From UMGS1532 sp045594795 (lineage in GTDB: Bacteria > Bacillota > Clostridia > Oscillospirales > Acutalibacteraceae): DNA of 5,340 bases. Of this stretch, positions 1-5,328 are shown in pieces; the first letter of the stretch is position 1; each line of letters begins with the position of its first letter. The notes under the pieces were generated by a model that saw only the letters and a program-made list of their open reading frames with translations, had not been told where the DNA came from and did not search any database. The position numbers were made by a program, and so were the translations under genes. The stretch is taken from NCBI GenBank assembly GCA_045594795.1, contig JAZNZF010000056.1, positions 1 to 5,340 of the forward strand, in the 5' to 3' direction.

Positions 1-2346
1 ATTGTTGAGGCTATGCGTAAAGAGGGCATCTCTAAAGAGGATATCGGTAGAGATGGCTTTTTAGAACGTGCTTGGGATTGGCGCGATAAGTTTGGCCGCA
101 GAATAGTTTCTCAGCTTAAAAAACTTGGTTCGTCTTGCGATTGGGAACGCGAACGCTTTACTTTAGATGAAGGCTGCTCTAAAGCCGTTAAAGAGGTATT
201 TATCCGCCTTTACGAAAAGGGATTAATCTATAGGGGCGAAAAAATAATTAACTGGTGTCCGCATTGCTTAACCTCTATTTCTGATGCAGAGGTAGAACAC
301 GAGGAGCACGATGGTAATTTCTGGCATCTCCGCTATTTCCTCTCTGACGGTAGCGGCGAGATACTTCTTGCCACAACAAGACCTGAAACACTTTTGGGTG
401 ATACCGCCGTTGCAGTTCATCCTGATGACGAGAGATACAAGCACCTAATCGGCAAAACCGTTAAGCTTCCTTTAACCGATAGGGAAATACCCATCATTGC
501 CGACGAGTATGTCGAAATGGATTTTGGTACGGGCGTTGTTAAAATCACCCCTGCTCACGACCCTAACGACTTTGAGGTTGGACTTAGACATAATCTACCT
601 ATAATAAATGTAATGACCGACGATGCGCATATGACCGACGAGTGCGGTAAATACGCAGGTCTTGACAGATACGAAGCAAGAAAGCTTATGGTTGCCGATT
701 TAGAAGAACTTGGTAACCTTGTTAAAGTAGAGCCAATGAAACATAACGTAGGCTCTTGCTATCGTTGTAACACGGTTGTAGAGCCGCGCATTTCTAAGCA
801 GTGGTTTGTAAAAATGCAACCCTTGGCAGAACCCGCTATAGACGCAGTTCGCGATGGTGACATTAAGCTTATTCCACAACGTTTTGAAAAAACCTACTAT
901 AACTGGATGGAAAATATTAAAGACTGGTGTATTTCGCGTCAGCTTTGGTGGGGTCATCGTATTCCTGCATATTACTGCGCCGACTGTGGCGAGGTTATTG
1001 TTTCGGGAACTGAGGTTACTAAGTGCCCTAAATGTAACAGCACAAACGTACGCCAAGATGAAGACACCTTGGATACTTGGTTCTCATCGGCACTCTGGCC
1101 TTTCTCAACTATGGGCTGGCCCGACAAAACACCCGAGCTTGACTATTTCTATCCCACAAGCACATTGGTTACAGGCTACGATATAATCTTCTTCTGGGTT
1201 GCCCGTATGATATTCTCGGGGTTAGAGTATACAGGCAAAGCGCCTTTCAACACCGTTTTATTCCACGGTATTGTAAGAGATGCACAGGGCAGAAAGATGT
1301 CTAAATCTCTGGGTAACGGTATCGACCCATTAGAAGAAATCGACAAATACGGCGCCGATGCACTCCGCTTTACACTTGCTACGGGTAATAGCCCGGGTAA
1401 CGATATGCGTTATGCTCCTGATAGGGTAGAAGCAAGCCGTAACTTTGCTAATAAGCTTTGGAACGCTGCACGCTTTGTTTTAATGAATCTCAACGAAAAC
1501 GAGCCCGCACCATATATCCCCGAAAACCTTGCTACCGAGGATAAGTGGATACTGTCTAAGTTCAACTCTGTTGTAGCTGACGTTACCGACAACCTCGAGA
1601 AATTCGAACTGGGTCTTGCGGTACAAAAGCTGTACGATTTTATTTGGGATGTATATTGCGACTGGTATATCGAAATTTGTAAGGCTCGCCTTAATTCAGA
1701 AAACCAAGCCGAGAAAGACACCGCCAAAGGTGTGCTTGTATATGTTCTTTCAAATACACTTAAGCTTTTGCATCCCTTTATGCCGTTTATTACAGAGGAA
1801 ATCTGGCAAGCACTACCTCACGAGGGCCATTCTATTATGGTATCGGCTTGGCCTGAGAAATCTGCAGAGCTCGAGTTCTCGGCAGAGGCGGCAGCCTTTG
1901 AAAAACTTATGGATGTTATCAAGGCAGTTCGTACCCGTCGTTCAGAGATGAATGTACCACCTTCTAAAAAGGCAAAGGTATATATTGCATCGGTTGATGC
2001 TGAGATTTTCGCGAACGGAGCAAAATATATTGAAAAGCTAAGTAGTGCATCTGAGGTTGAGGTGGGCGCAGAGTTTGATATTCCCGGTGCAGTAACGGTT
2101 GTTACCGATTCTGCTGTGGTATCAATTCCAATGAACGAGTTAGTGGATATTGAGGCTGAACGCGCAAGACTTAGAAAAGAGCTCGAAACTGCTAACAAAG
2201 ATAAAGAATTTTTCGAGAAAAAGCTTAACAACAAAGGCTTTGTTGAAAAAGCACCTGCTAACGTAGTAGCGCAGCAACGCGAGTCTTTAGCAAAGGTACT
2301 CGATAAAATCGCAATGCTCCAAGATAGCATTAATTCTTTAGGATAA
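1..2346 (+). CDS. valS: Valyl-tRNA synthetase, 5'-truncated by window edge
   Basis: Class I aminoacyl-tRNA synthetase that charges tRNA-Val with valine in the cytoplasm and hydrolyses mischarged Thr-tRNA-Val. The reading frame is open from base 1, so the Met codon at 13 is internal; 781 residues are visible, and from the known family length (about 880) roughly 90-100 are missing, including the HIGH motif. In window residue numbers, visible parts are: the CP1 editing domain with TTRPETLLGDT at 125-135; CISRQLWWGHRIP before a zinc-type Cys pair set (CADC, then CPKC, nt 976-1035); DTLDTWFSS near 355-363; the KMSKS loop at 432-436 (nt 1294-1308); the anticodon-binding helical domain; and the C-terminal coiled-coil tRNA arm from about 715 to the end. 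Further Cys-X2-Cys pairs are CPHC (nt 256-267) and CYRC (nt 757-768). No frameshift or missing motif is seen within the visible part. The promoter and any T-box leader would lie outside the window. Confidence 0.98.
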   Translation: MVEAMRKEGISKEDIGRDGFLERAWDWRDKFGRRIVSQLKKLGSSCDWERERFTLDEGCSKAVKEVFIRLYEKGLIYRGEKIINWCPHCLTSISDAEVEHEEHDGNFWHLRYFLSDGSGEILLATTRPETLLGDTAVAVHPDDERYKHLIGKTVKLPLTDREIPIIADEYVEMDFGTGVVKITPAHDPNDFEVGLRHNLPIINVMTDDAHMTDECGKYAGLDRYEARKLMVADLEELGNLVKVEPMKHNVGSCYRCNTVVEPRISKQWFVKMQPLAEPAIDAVRDGDIKLIPQRFEKTYYNWMENIKDWCISRQLWWGHRIPAYYCADCGEVIVSGTEVTKCPKCNSTNVRQDEDTLDTWFSSALWPFSTMGWPDKTPELDYFYPTSTLVTGYDIIFFWVARMIFSGLEYTGKAPFNTVLFHGIVRDAQGRKMSKSLGNGIDPLEEIDKYGADALRFTLATGNSPGNDMRYAPDRVEASRNFANKLWNAARFVLMNLNENEPAPYIPENLATEDKWILSKFNSVVADVTDNLEKFELGLAVQKLYDFIWDVYCDWYIEICKARLNSENQAEKDTAKGVLVYVLSNTLKLLHPFMPFITEEIWQALPHEGHSIMVSAWPEKSAELEFSAEAAAFEKLMDVIKAVRTRRSEMNVPPSKKAKVYIASVDAEIFANGAKYIEKLSSASEVEVGAEFDIPGAVTVVTDSAVVSIPMNELVDIEAERARLRKELETANKDKEFFEKKLNNKGFVEKAPANVVAQQRESLAKVLDKIAMLQDSINSLG

Positions 2347-2354
2347 ATTTATTG

Positions 2355-2384
2355 TAAGGGGTGCTTTTGCGCCCCTTAATTTTT
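2355..2384 (+). terminator. Intrinsic terminator after valS
   Basis: The arms 2355-2364 and 2369-2378 pair over 10 bp (TAAGGGGTGC with GCGCCCCTTA), with one G-U wobble and a TTTT loop, followed by a TTTTT run at 2380-2384. It begins 8 bases after the valS stop codon, so it should end valS transcripts. The U-tract ends directly against the folC ribosome-binding site at 2385, leaving no room for a promoter between the terminator and folC. Confidence 0.9.
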
Positions 2385-2388
2385 GGAG
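2385..2388 (+). promoter_or_regulatory. folC ribosome-binding site
   Basis: GGAG at 2385-2388 lies 6 bases before the ATG at 2395. This decides the start: the longer frame from TTG at 2383 would use the Shine-Dalgarno itself as coding sequence and would have the terminator U-tract upstream instead of a binding site. Confidence 0.85.
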
Positions 2389-2394
2389 TGGCTT

Positions 2395-3624
2395 ATGAAT
2401 TATAATAAGGCAATAGAATATATCTACTCGTTAGATAGGTTTGGCGGAAACGTAGGGCTTAGCGCCATAGCTTCGGTGTTAGGGCATTTCGAAAATCCGC
2501 AAAACAAAATAAAGGCTATACACATTGCAGGTACCAACGGTAAAGGCTCGGTGGCAGCAATGATTTCTGCTGCACTTTGTGCTAATGGTTATAAAACTGG
2601 ACTGTATATTTCACCGTTTATAATTGAGTTTTGCGAAAGAATTCAAGTAAACGGTGAATATATCGAAAAGCAAGAATTGGCTTTCCTTACGGAACAGGTC
2701 AAAAATACTTGCTTAAAGCTTAACATAACACTCGGTCAGTTCGAGTTTATAACGGCAATAGCATTTTTATATTTTGCAAATAAGGGCTGTGACTATGTAG
2801 TTTTAGAAACGGGTCTTGGTGGAAGGTTAGATGCCACAAACGTTATAACCTCACCCGAGATTTGTGTAATTACCTCTATTTCTTTGGATCATACAGCTGT
2901 GCTCGGCACAACATATTCTCAAATTGCTACAGAAAAGTCAGGCATTATAAAACAAGGAGCCCCAACCATTACCTGCGTGCAACATCCATTAGCGGCCGAG
3001 GTTATTAGAGAAACTTGTAAAAAAAAGAAATCGGAACTAACGGTTTGTGAAATGCCACAAAACATAAAATTAGGCGTAGGTGAAACTCGGTTTACTCTAA
3101 ATAATAAGGAATATAGCGTAGCTCTCAGCGGCGGCCACCAAGCCGAAAATGCCACACTCGCTATAATGGCACTAAATAAATTGGGTGTCCAAGAAAAGTA
3201 TATAAAAGAAGGGCTTCTGTCAGTCACGCACCCCGCGCGTATGGAAATTATTTCTAAAGCCCCACTTGTTATATTAGATGGCGCGCATAACGAGGGTGGC
3301 GCAGTTGCGCTGTCCCAATATCTAAAGGCAATTAATTTTAAGGGCACAGCTATAGTATCTGCAATGGCAGATAAAGACGCAAACTCGGTGGCAGAAAAAA
3401 TAGCGCCTTACCTTAATAGTATAATAGCAGTTGCCGTTAAGGATAATCCACGCACACTTAATGCCAACCAAATTGTAGAATGTTTTAGCGGTAAGCTTGA
3501 AAATTGTTATACCGCCCAAAGCTATACCGAGGCTCTAAATATGTGTGATGGACCGTTGCTTATATGCGGCAGTTTGTATCTTGCAGCAGACATAAGACCG
3601 ATGCTTTTACAAAAATACAAATAA
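2395..3624 (+). CDS. folC: Folylpolyglutamate synthase / dihydrofolate synthase
   Basis: Cytoplasmic Mur-ligase-family enzyme that uses ATP to add glutamate to dihydropteroate (making dihydrofolate) and/or to extend the polyglutamate tail of folates. The product is 409 residues, close to the family norm (about 420-430). Visible motifs are: the P-loop GTNGKGS at 46-52; the ISPF stretch near 76-79; ETGLGGRLDATN at 138-149; SISLDHTAVLG followed by ATEKSGIIK, whose first lysine corresponds to the carbamylated lysine of the family; HPARMEII; and LDGAHN at 294-299 starting the C-terminal ligase domain. valS-folC adjacency is shared with Bacillus subtilis, supporting the name. Whether it has both activities or only one cannot be read from sequence. 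Transcription must come through the hairpin at 2355-2384 or from an undetected promoter inside the valS 3' end. Confidence 0.96.
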   Translation: MNYNKAIEYIYSLDRFGGNVGLSAIASVLGHFENPQNKIKAIHIAGTNGKGSVAAMISAALCANGYKTGLYISPFIIEFCERIQVNGEYIEKQELAFLTEQVKNTCLKLNITLGQFEFITAIAFLYFANKGCDYVVLETGLGGRLDATNVITSPEICVITSISLDHTAVLGTTYSQIATEKSGIIKQGAPTITCVQHPLAAEVIRETCKKKKSELTVCEMPQNIKLGVGETRFTLNNKEYSVALSGGHQAENATLAIMALNKLGVQEKYIKEGLLSVTHPARMEIISKAPLVILDGAHNEGGAVALSQYLKAINFKGTAIVSAMADKDANSVAEKIAPYLNSIIAVAVKDNPRTLNANQIVECFSGKLENCYTAQSYTEALNMCDGPLLICGSLYLAADIRPMLLQKYK

Positions 3625-3634
3625 CTATCTTTTT

Positions 3635-3641
3635 TTCGACA
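3635..3641 (-). promoter_or_regulatory. Spo0A box upstream of spoIIA
   Basis: The + strand reads TTCGACA, the exact reverse complement of the 0A-box core TGTCGAA. The flanks extend the match: the - strand reads TTGTCGAAAAAAA over 3630-3642. It lies 76 bases before the spoIIAA ATG. Direct Spo0A~P activation of spoIIA is established in Bacillus subtilis, which makes this location meaningful. Binding itself is inferred. Confidence 0.7.
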
Positions 3642-3657
3642 ACCGAATACAACATAA

Positions 3658-3702
3658 AAAACACGGACAACCCTGTATAATTATATGGGTTGGCCGTATT
3701 TT
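3658..3702 (+). terminator. Hairpin between folC and spoIIA, probable folC terminator
   Basis: Arms 3663-3673 and 3687-3697 (ACGGACAACCC with GGGTTGGCCGT) pair at 10 of 11 positions with one A-G mismatch. The stem is extended outward by A/T pairs (3658-3661 with 3699-3702) after a second mismatch. The loop is 13 bases and contains TATAAT. The 3' side ends in TTTT only, so it is weaker than the valS terminator; the A-run on the left means it could also act on the opposite strand. It begins about 35 bases past the folC stop. Confidence 0.65.
3676..3681 (+). promoter_or_regulatory. Candidate -10 element for spoIIA
   Basis: A perfect TATAAT lies 35 bases before the spoIIAA ribosome-binding site run and 41 before the ATG. 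No TTGACA-like hexamer lies 17 bases upstream (CATAAA is found instead), but the Spo0A box centre is about 50 bases before the expected start site near 3688, a position compatible with activator-dependent sigma-A promoters such as spoIIG. Bacillus subtilis spoIIA instead uses sigma-H, and I find no convincing sigma-H promoter here. The element sits in a hairpin loop, so it may be coincidental. Confidence 0.35.
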
Positions 3703-3706
3703 ATTG

Positions 3707-3713
3707 AAAGGAG
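3707..3713 (+). promoter_or_regulatory. spoIIAA ribosome-binding site
   Basis: AAAGGAG is a strong Shine-Dalgarno, but only 3 bases separate it from the ATG at 3717, which is shorter than usual. A GTG at 3723, in frame, would have a 9-base spacing. Confidence 0.8.
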
Positions 3714-3716
3714 AAA

Positions 3717-4046
3717 ATGCAAGTGCAGGTAAGAATTGAAAAACATGCCGAAACCTTAACTGCTTATTTAAGCGGTGATATAGACCACCATACCGCAAAG
3801 GGCATCAGGGAGGAAATCGATAATGAAATAGACGCATCAAAACCCTCTTTGTTAATCCTCGACTTTGGCGAGGTAACCTTTATGGATAGTTCAGGCATTG
3901 GTCTTGTTATGGGTCGGTTCAGAAAAATGCAGGCAGTAGAGGGCGAAATACAAATCATTAATACACCTTTGTATATAGCAAAGGTTATGCGTATTTCGGG
4001 AATAGAAAAATTAGCAAAAATTTCAAACAAGGGGGAACTAAAATGA
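3717..4046 (+). CDS. spoIIAA: Anti-sigma F factor antagonist SpoIIAA
   Basis: STAS-domain anti-anti-sigma factor, 109 residues (Bacillus subtilis protein about 117). Unphosphorylated SpoIIAA binds SpoIIAB and frees sigma-F in the forespore; phosphorylation by SpoIIAB inactivates it, and SpoIIE reverses that. The conserved segment SGDIDHHTA is at 19-27 and FMDSSGIG at 55-62, with Ser58 matching the known phosphorylated serine at identical numbering. The family pattern continues through GRFRKMQ and the C-terminal RISGIEKLAKI helix. The ATG at 3717 is the first possible start after an in-frame TGA at 3705; GTG at 3723 would remove only two residues. The stop TGA overlaps the spoIIAB ATG in ATGA, implying translational coupling, as expected for partners needed in fixed ratio. 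First gene of the spoIIA operon. Confidence 0.97.
   Translation: MQVQVRIEKHAETLTAYLSGDIDHHTAKGIREEIDNEIDASKPSLLILDFGEVTFMDSSGIGLVMGRFRKMQAVEGEIQIINTPLYIAKVMRISGIEKLAKISNKGELK
4031..4036 (+). promoter_or_regulatory. spoIIAB ribosome-binding site
   Basis: GGGGGA, inside the last codons of spoIIAA, lies 6 bases before the spoIIAB ATG. It supports the 4-base overlapping start. Confidence 0.75.
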
Positions 4047-4474
4047 AAGCAATTAACGAAATGAGAATGACAATACAGTCGCGTTCTGTGAACGAGGGCT
4101 TTGCCAGAGTAGCCGTAGCCTCGTTTTTATCTCAGCTCGACCCTACAATCGACGAGATAAATGATATTAAAACTGCCGTGTCCGAAGCAGTAACCAACTG
4201 TATAGTCCATGCTTATAAAGATAAAATCGGCAAAATATACATAAGCGTAAATATTTACGAAGATAAAACCGTAGCCATCAGAATCCGAGATAACGGTTGT
4301 GGAATTGAGGATGTCGAAAAGGCACGCGAACCGTTATTCACAACCGCAGGTGGCGAACGCGCAGGCTTGGGCTTCGCAGTTATGGAAAGCTTTATGGATA
4401 AGGTGCGTGTTACATCTAAAAAGGATAAGTACACCTCGGTAACACTCAAAAAGAGAATTGGAACGAAGCAGTGA
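4043..4474 (+). CDS. spoIIAB: Anti-sigma F factor / serine kinase SpoIIAB
   Basis: GHKL-type (HATPase_c) protein that binds sigma-F as a dimer and phosphorylates SpoIIAA on Ser58. It has 143 residues (about 146 in Bacillus subtilis). The N-terminal stretch EGFARVAVASFLSQLDPT at 18-35 aligns closely with the family; Arg22 corresponds to the Arg20 region known to contact both sigma-F and SpoIIAA. The N-box is SEAVTNCIVHAY, with Glu48 (catalytic base) and Asn52 (Mg2+ ligand). The G1 box is DNGCG at 83-87 and the ATP-lid/G2 box is RAGLGF at 106-111, preceded by PLFTT. All expected nucleotide-binding residues are present, so it should be an active kinase. It overlaps spoIIAA by ATGA and sigF by GTGA. 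The related RsbW acts in the sigma-B system, but the SpoIIAA and SigF neighbours settle the assignment. Confidence 0.97.
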   Translation: MKAINEMRMTIQSRSVNEGFARVAVASFLSQLDPTIDEINDIKTAVSEAVTNCIVHAYKDKIGKIYISVNIYEDKTVAIRIRDNGCGIEDVEKAREPLFTTAGGERAGLGFAVMESFMDKVRVTSKKDKYTSVTLKKRIGTKQ

Positions 4475-5121
4475 GTAGGGATGAACTTATAACAAATAAC
4501 CTAAGGCTTGTCCACGCTTGCTGTAAACGTTTTGTAGGCAGAGGCATAGAGTATGACGATTTGTTCCAAGCAGGAAGTGTGGGATTAATAAAGGCGGTAG
4601 ATGGTTTTGATAGTAGCAAGGGGTTGCAATTATCAACCTACGCTGTGCCTGTAATCCTTGGCGAAATAAAAAGACTGTTCCGTGATGGCGGCGCAGTAAA
4701 GGTAAGCCGTAGTCTAAAAGAACTATCGTTAAAAGCATCAAGACTAAGCGCAGAAATGTCAAAAACTATGAATCGCGAACCAACCGTAGCAGAGCTTTCG
4801 GAAAGGCTTGGAGTTTCAGCAGTCGAATTAAGCGAAGCGCTTTGCTCAACACAACCTACACTATCTCTTACTTATGATAACGAGGGCGAAGAGGGTCAGA
4901 TAGATTTGCCGGTTGAATCGCATGAGGTCACGGTTTCGGATAAGATTGGGTTAGAGCAAATAATAAGCGCGCTTCCAGAAAAGGATAGAAAACTTATCGA
5001 TTTGCGCTTTTATAAATCCTTTACTCAGCAAAAAACTGCAGATGCACTTGGTATGACTCAGGTTCAGGTCTCAAGGCGAGAGAAGGCAATACTCGGTAAT
5101 TTGCGGCAAAAACTTGGTTAA
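4471..5121 (+). CDS. sigF: Forespore sigma factor sigma-F, short N-terminus
   Basis: Sigma-70-family factor of the SigB/F/G group that directs RNA polymerase to the first forespore genes. Region 2 spans about 9-72, with YDDLFQAGSVGLIKAVDGFD (28-47) and the -10-reading LSTYAVPVILGEIKR. Region 3 starts at VKVSRSLKEL (76-85) and includes a PTVAELSERLGV helix near 104-115. The region 4.2 helix-turn-helix is about 184-208, containing MTQVQVSRREK. The GTG start overlaps the spoIIAB stop (GTGA). It is forced, because an in-frame TAA at 4426 and no other start codon lie between. The product is 216 residues against about 255 in Bacillus subtilis, and the difference is almost all at the N-terminus: the sequence begins at the equivalent of 'LLIEKNMRLV', so region 1.2 is absent. 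The ribosome-binding site is weak (GGAA at 4460-4463), so translation is probably coupled to spoIIAB. SigG is the main alternative, but the operon says SigF. Confidence 0.95.
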   Translation: MSRDELITNNLRLVHACCKRFVGRGIEYDDLFQAGSVGLIKAVDGFDSSKGLQLSTYAVPVILGEIKRLFRDGGAVKVSRSLKELSLKASRLSAEMSKTMNREPTVAELSERLGVSAVELSEALCSTQPTLSLTYDNEGEEGQIDLPVESHEVTVSDKIGLEQIISALPEKDRKLIDLRFYKSFTQQKTADALGMTQVQVSRREKAILGNLRQKLG

Positions 5122-5141
5122 TTCAAGAAAGTTTTGTATAT

Positions 5142-5148
5142 TTCGACA
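5142..5148 (-). promoter_or_regulatory. Spo0A-box core upstream of the rRNA promoter
   Basis: The + strand TTCGACA is the reverse complement of the 0A-box core TGTCGAA, with a further matching A (TGTCGAAA on the - strand). It lies 21 bases after the sigF stop and 36 bases before the rRNA -35 element, centred near -75 relative to the predicted start. The 7-base match is seen directly. Function is inferred, and a chance match is possible in such an A/T-rich spacer. Confidence 0.4.
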
Positions 5149-5154
5149 GTTATC

Positions 5155-5184
5155 TTAAAAAATTAAAAAATTTGAAAAAAAGTG
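5155..5184 (+). promoter_or_regulatory. A-tract UP element of the rRNA promoter
   Basis: The stretch is A/T except for one G up to 5181. It has A-tracts at 5157-5162, 5165-5170 and 5175-5181, whose centres are about 8 and 10.5 bases apart, close to helical phasing. Its position, about -65 to -36 relative to the predicted start, is where UP elements contact the RNA polymerase alpha C-terminal domain in rRNA promoters. Confidence 0.6.
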
Positions 5185-5216
5185 TTGACAAAGGGCATTA
5201 AAAGTGGTAATATAAT
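5185..5216 (+). promoter_or_regulatory. rRNA operon promoter (housekeeping sigma)
   Basis: A perfect -35 TTGACA is at 5185-5190. Two overlapping -10 candidates exist. TATAAT at 5211-5216 is perfect but 20 bases away. TAATAT at 5208-5213 has the ideal 17-base spacing and is preceded by an extended TG (TGG at 5205-5207). Transcription would start at about 5220-5223, plausibly on a G (5220 or 5223). About 106-109 bases of leader precede the 16S gene, typical of an rRNA operon. Confidence 0.85.
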
Positions 5217-5219
5217 CAA

Positions 5220-5328
5220 GCTGACCCTATGGGGCGGCGGACAAATGGACCTTGAAAATTAAACAACGATAAAGAAGAAAAGGACCCGACAAATTCTTGA
5301 TTTAGTAATTCAGGAAAACAAGGAAAAA
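5220..5328 (+). other. 16S rRNA leader (external transcribed spacer)
   Basis: Non-coding leader from the predicted start site to the predicted mature 16S 5' end. It holds a small CCC-TAT-GGG hairpin near 5225-5233, the boxA-type element at 5246-5260, a repeated GACAAAT (5240-5246 and 5288-5294), and a purine-rich second half. It would normally contain one arm of the RNase III processing stem, whose partner lies beyond the window. Confidence 0.7.
5246..5260 (+). promoter_or_regulatory. boxA-like antitermination element
   Basis: TGGACCTTGAAAATT, continuing into AAACA, resembles the conserved 'TGTTCTTTGAAAACT' boxA element of Bacillus rRNA leaders and spacers and the 'ACCTTGAAAACT' version found in Clostridia. 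BoxA in the RNA recruits NusB-S10 and helps polymerase resist Rho while transcribing untranslated rRNA. Assignment is by resemblance from memory. Confidence 0.6.

Noticed and set aside
510..516. TGTCGAA (0A-box core) inside valS
   Set aside because: It encodes conserved protein sequence in the editing domain and lies far from any promoter; one such 7-mer by chance is expected in a window this long.
1818..2330. Long open frame on the - strand within valS (170 codons), and similar - strand frames elsewhere
   Set aside because: They lie fully opposite well-supported genes, have no ribosome-binding site or recognisable protein features, and are low-complexity Ser/Ala/Leu-rich shadows of the real codons.
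2383..2394. Upstream TTG start adding four residues to FolC
   Set aside because: The TTG overlaps the Shine-Dalgarno GGAG and has no ribosome-binding site of its own; ATG at 2395 has ideal spacing.
3637..3660. TCGACA as a -35 element for spoIIA
   Set aside because: No TATAAT-like hexamer lies 16-18 bases downstream; the Spo0A-box reading explains the sequence better.
3709..3736. AGGAGAA ... GAAT resembling a sigma-H promoter
   Set aside because: The AGGAG is the spoIIAA ribosome-binding site, the GAAT is inside the coding sequence, and the 17-base spacing is too long for sigma-H.
4312..4318. TGTCGAA followed by AA inside spoIIAB
   Set aside because: It lies within the Val-Glu-Lys codons of spoIIAB with no promoter nearby; kept only as a reminder that the motif also occurs by chance.
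5155..5184. Possible A/T hairpin as a sigF terminator
   Set aside because: AAATT/AATTT pairing is too weak and lacks G-C pairs and a following U-tract on the + strand; an UP element explains the stretch better.
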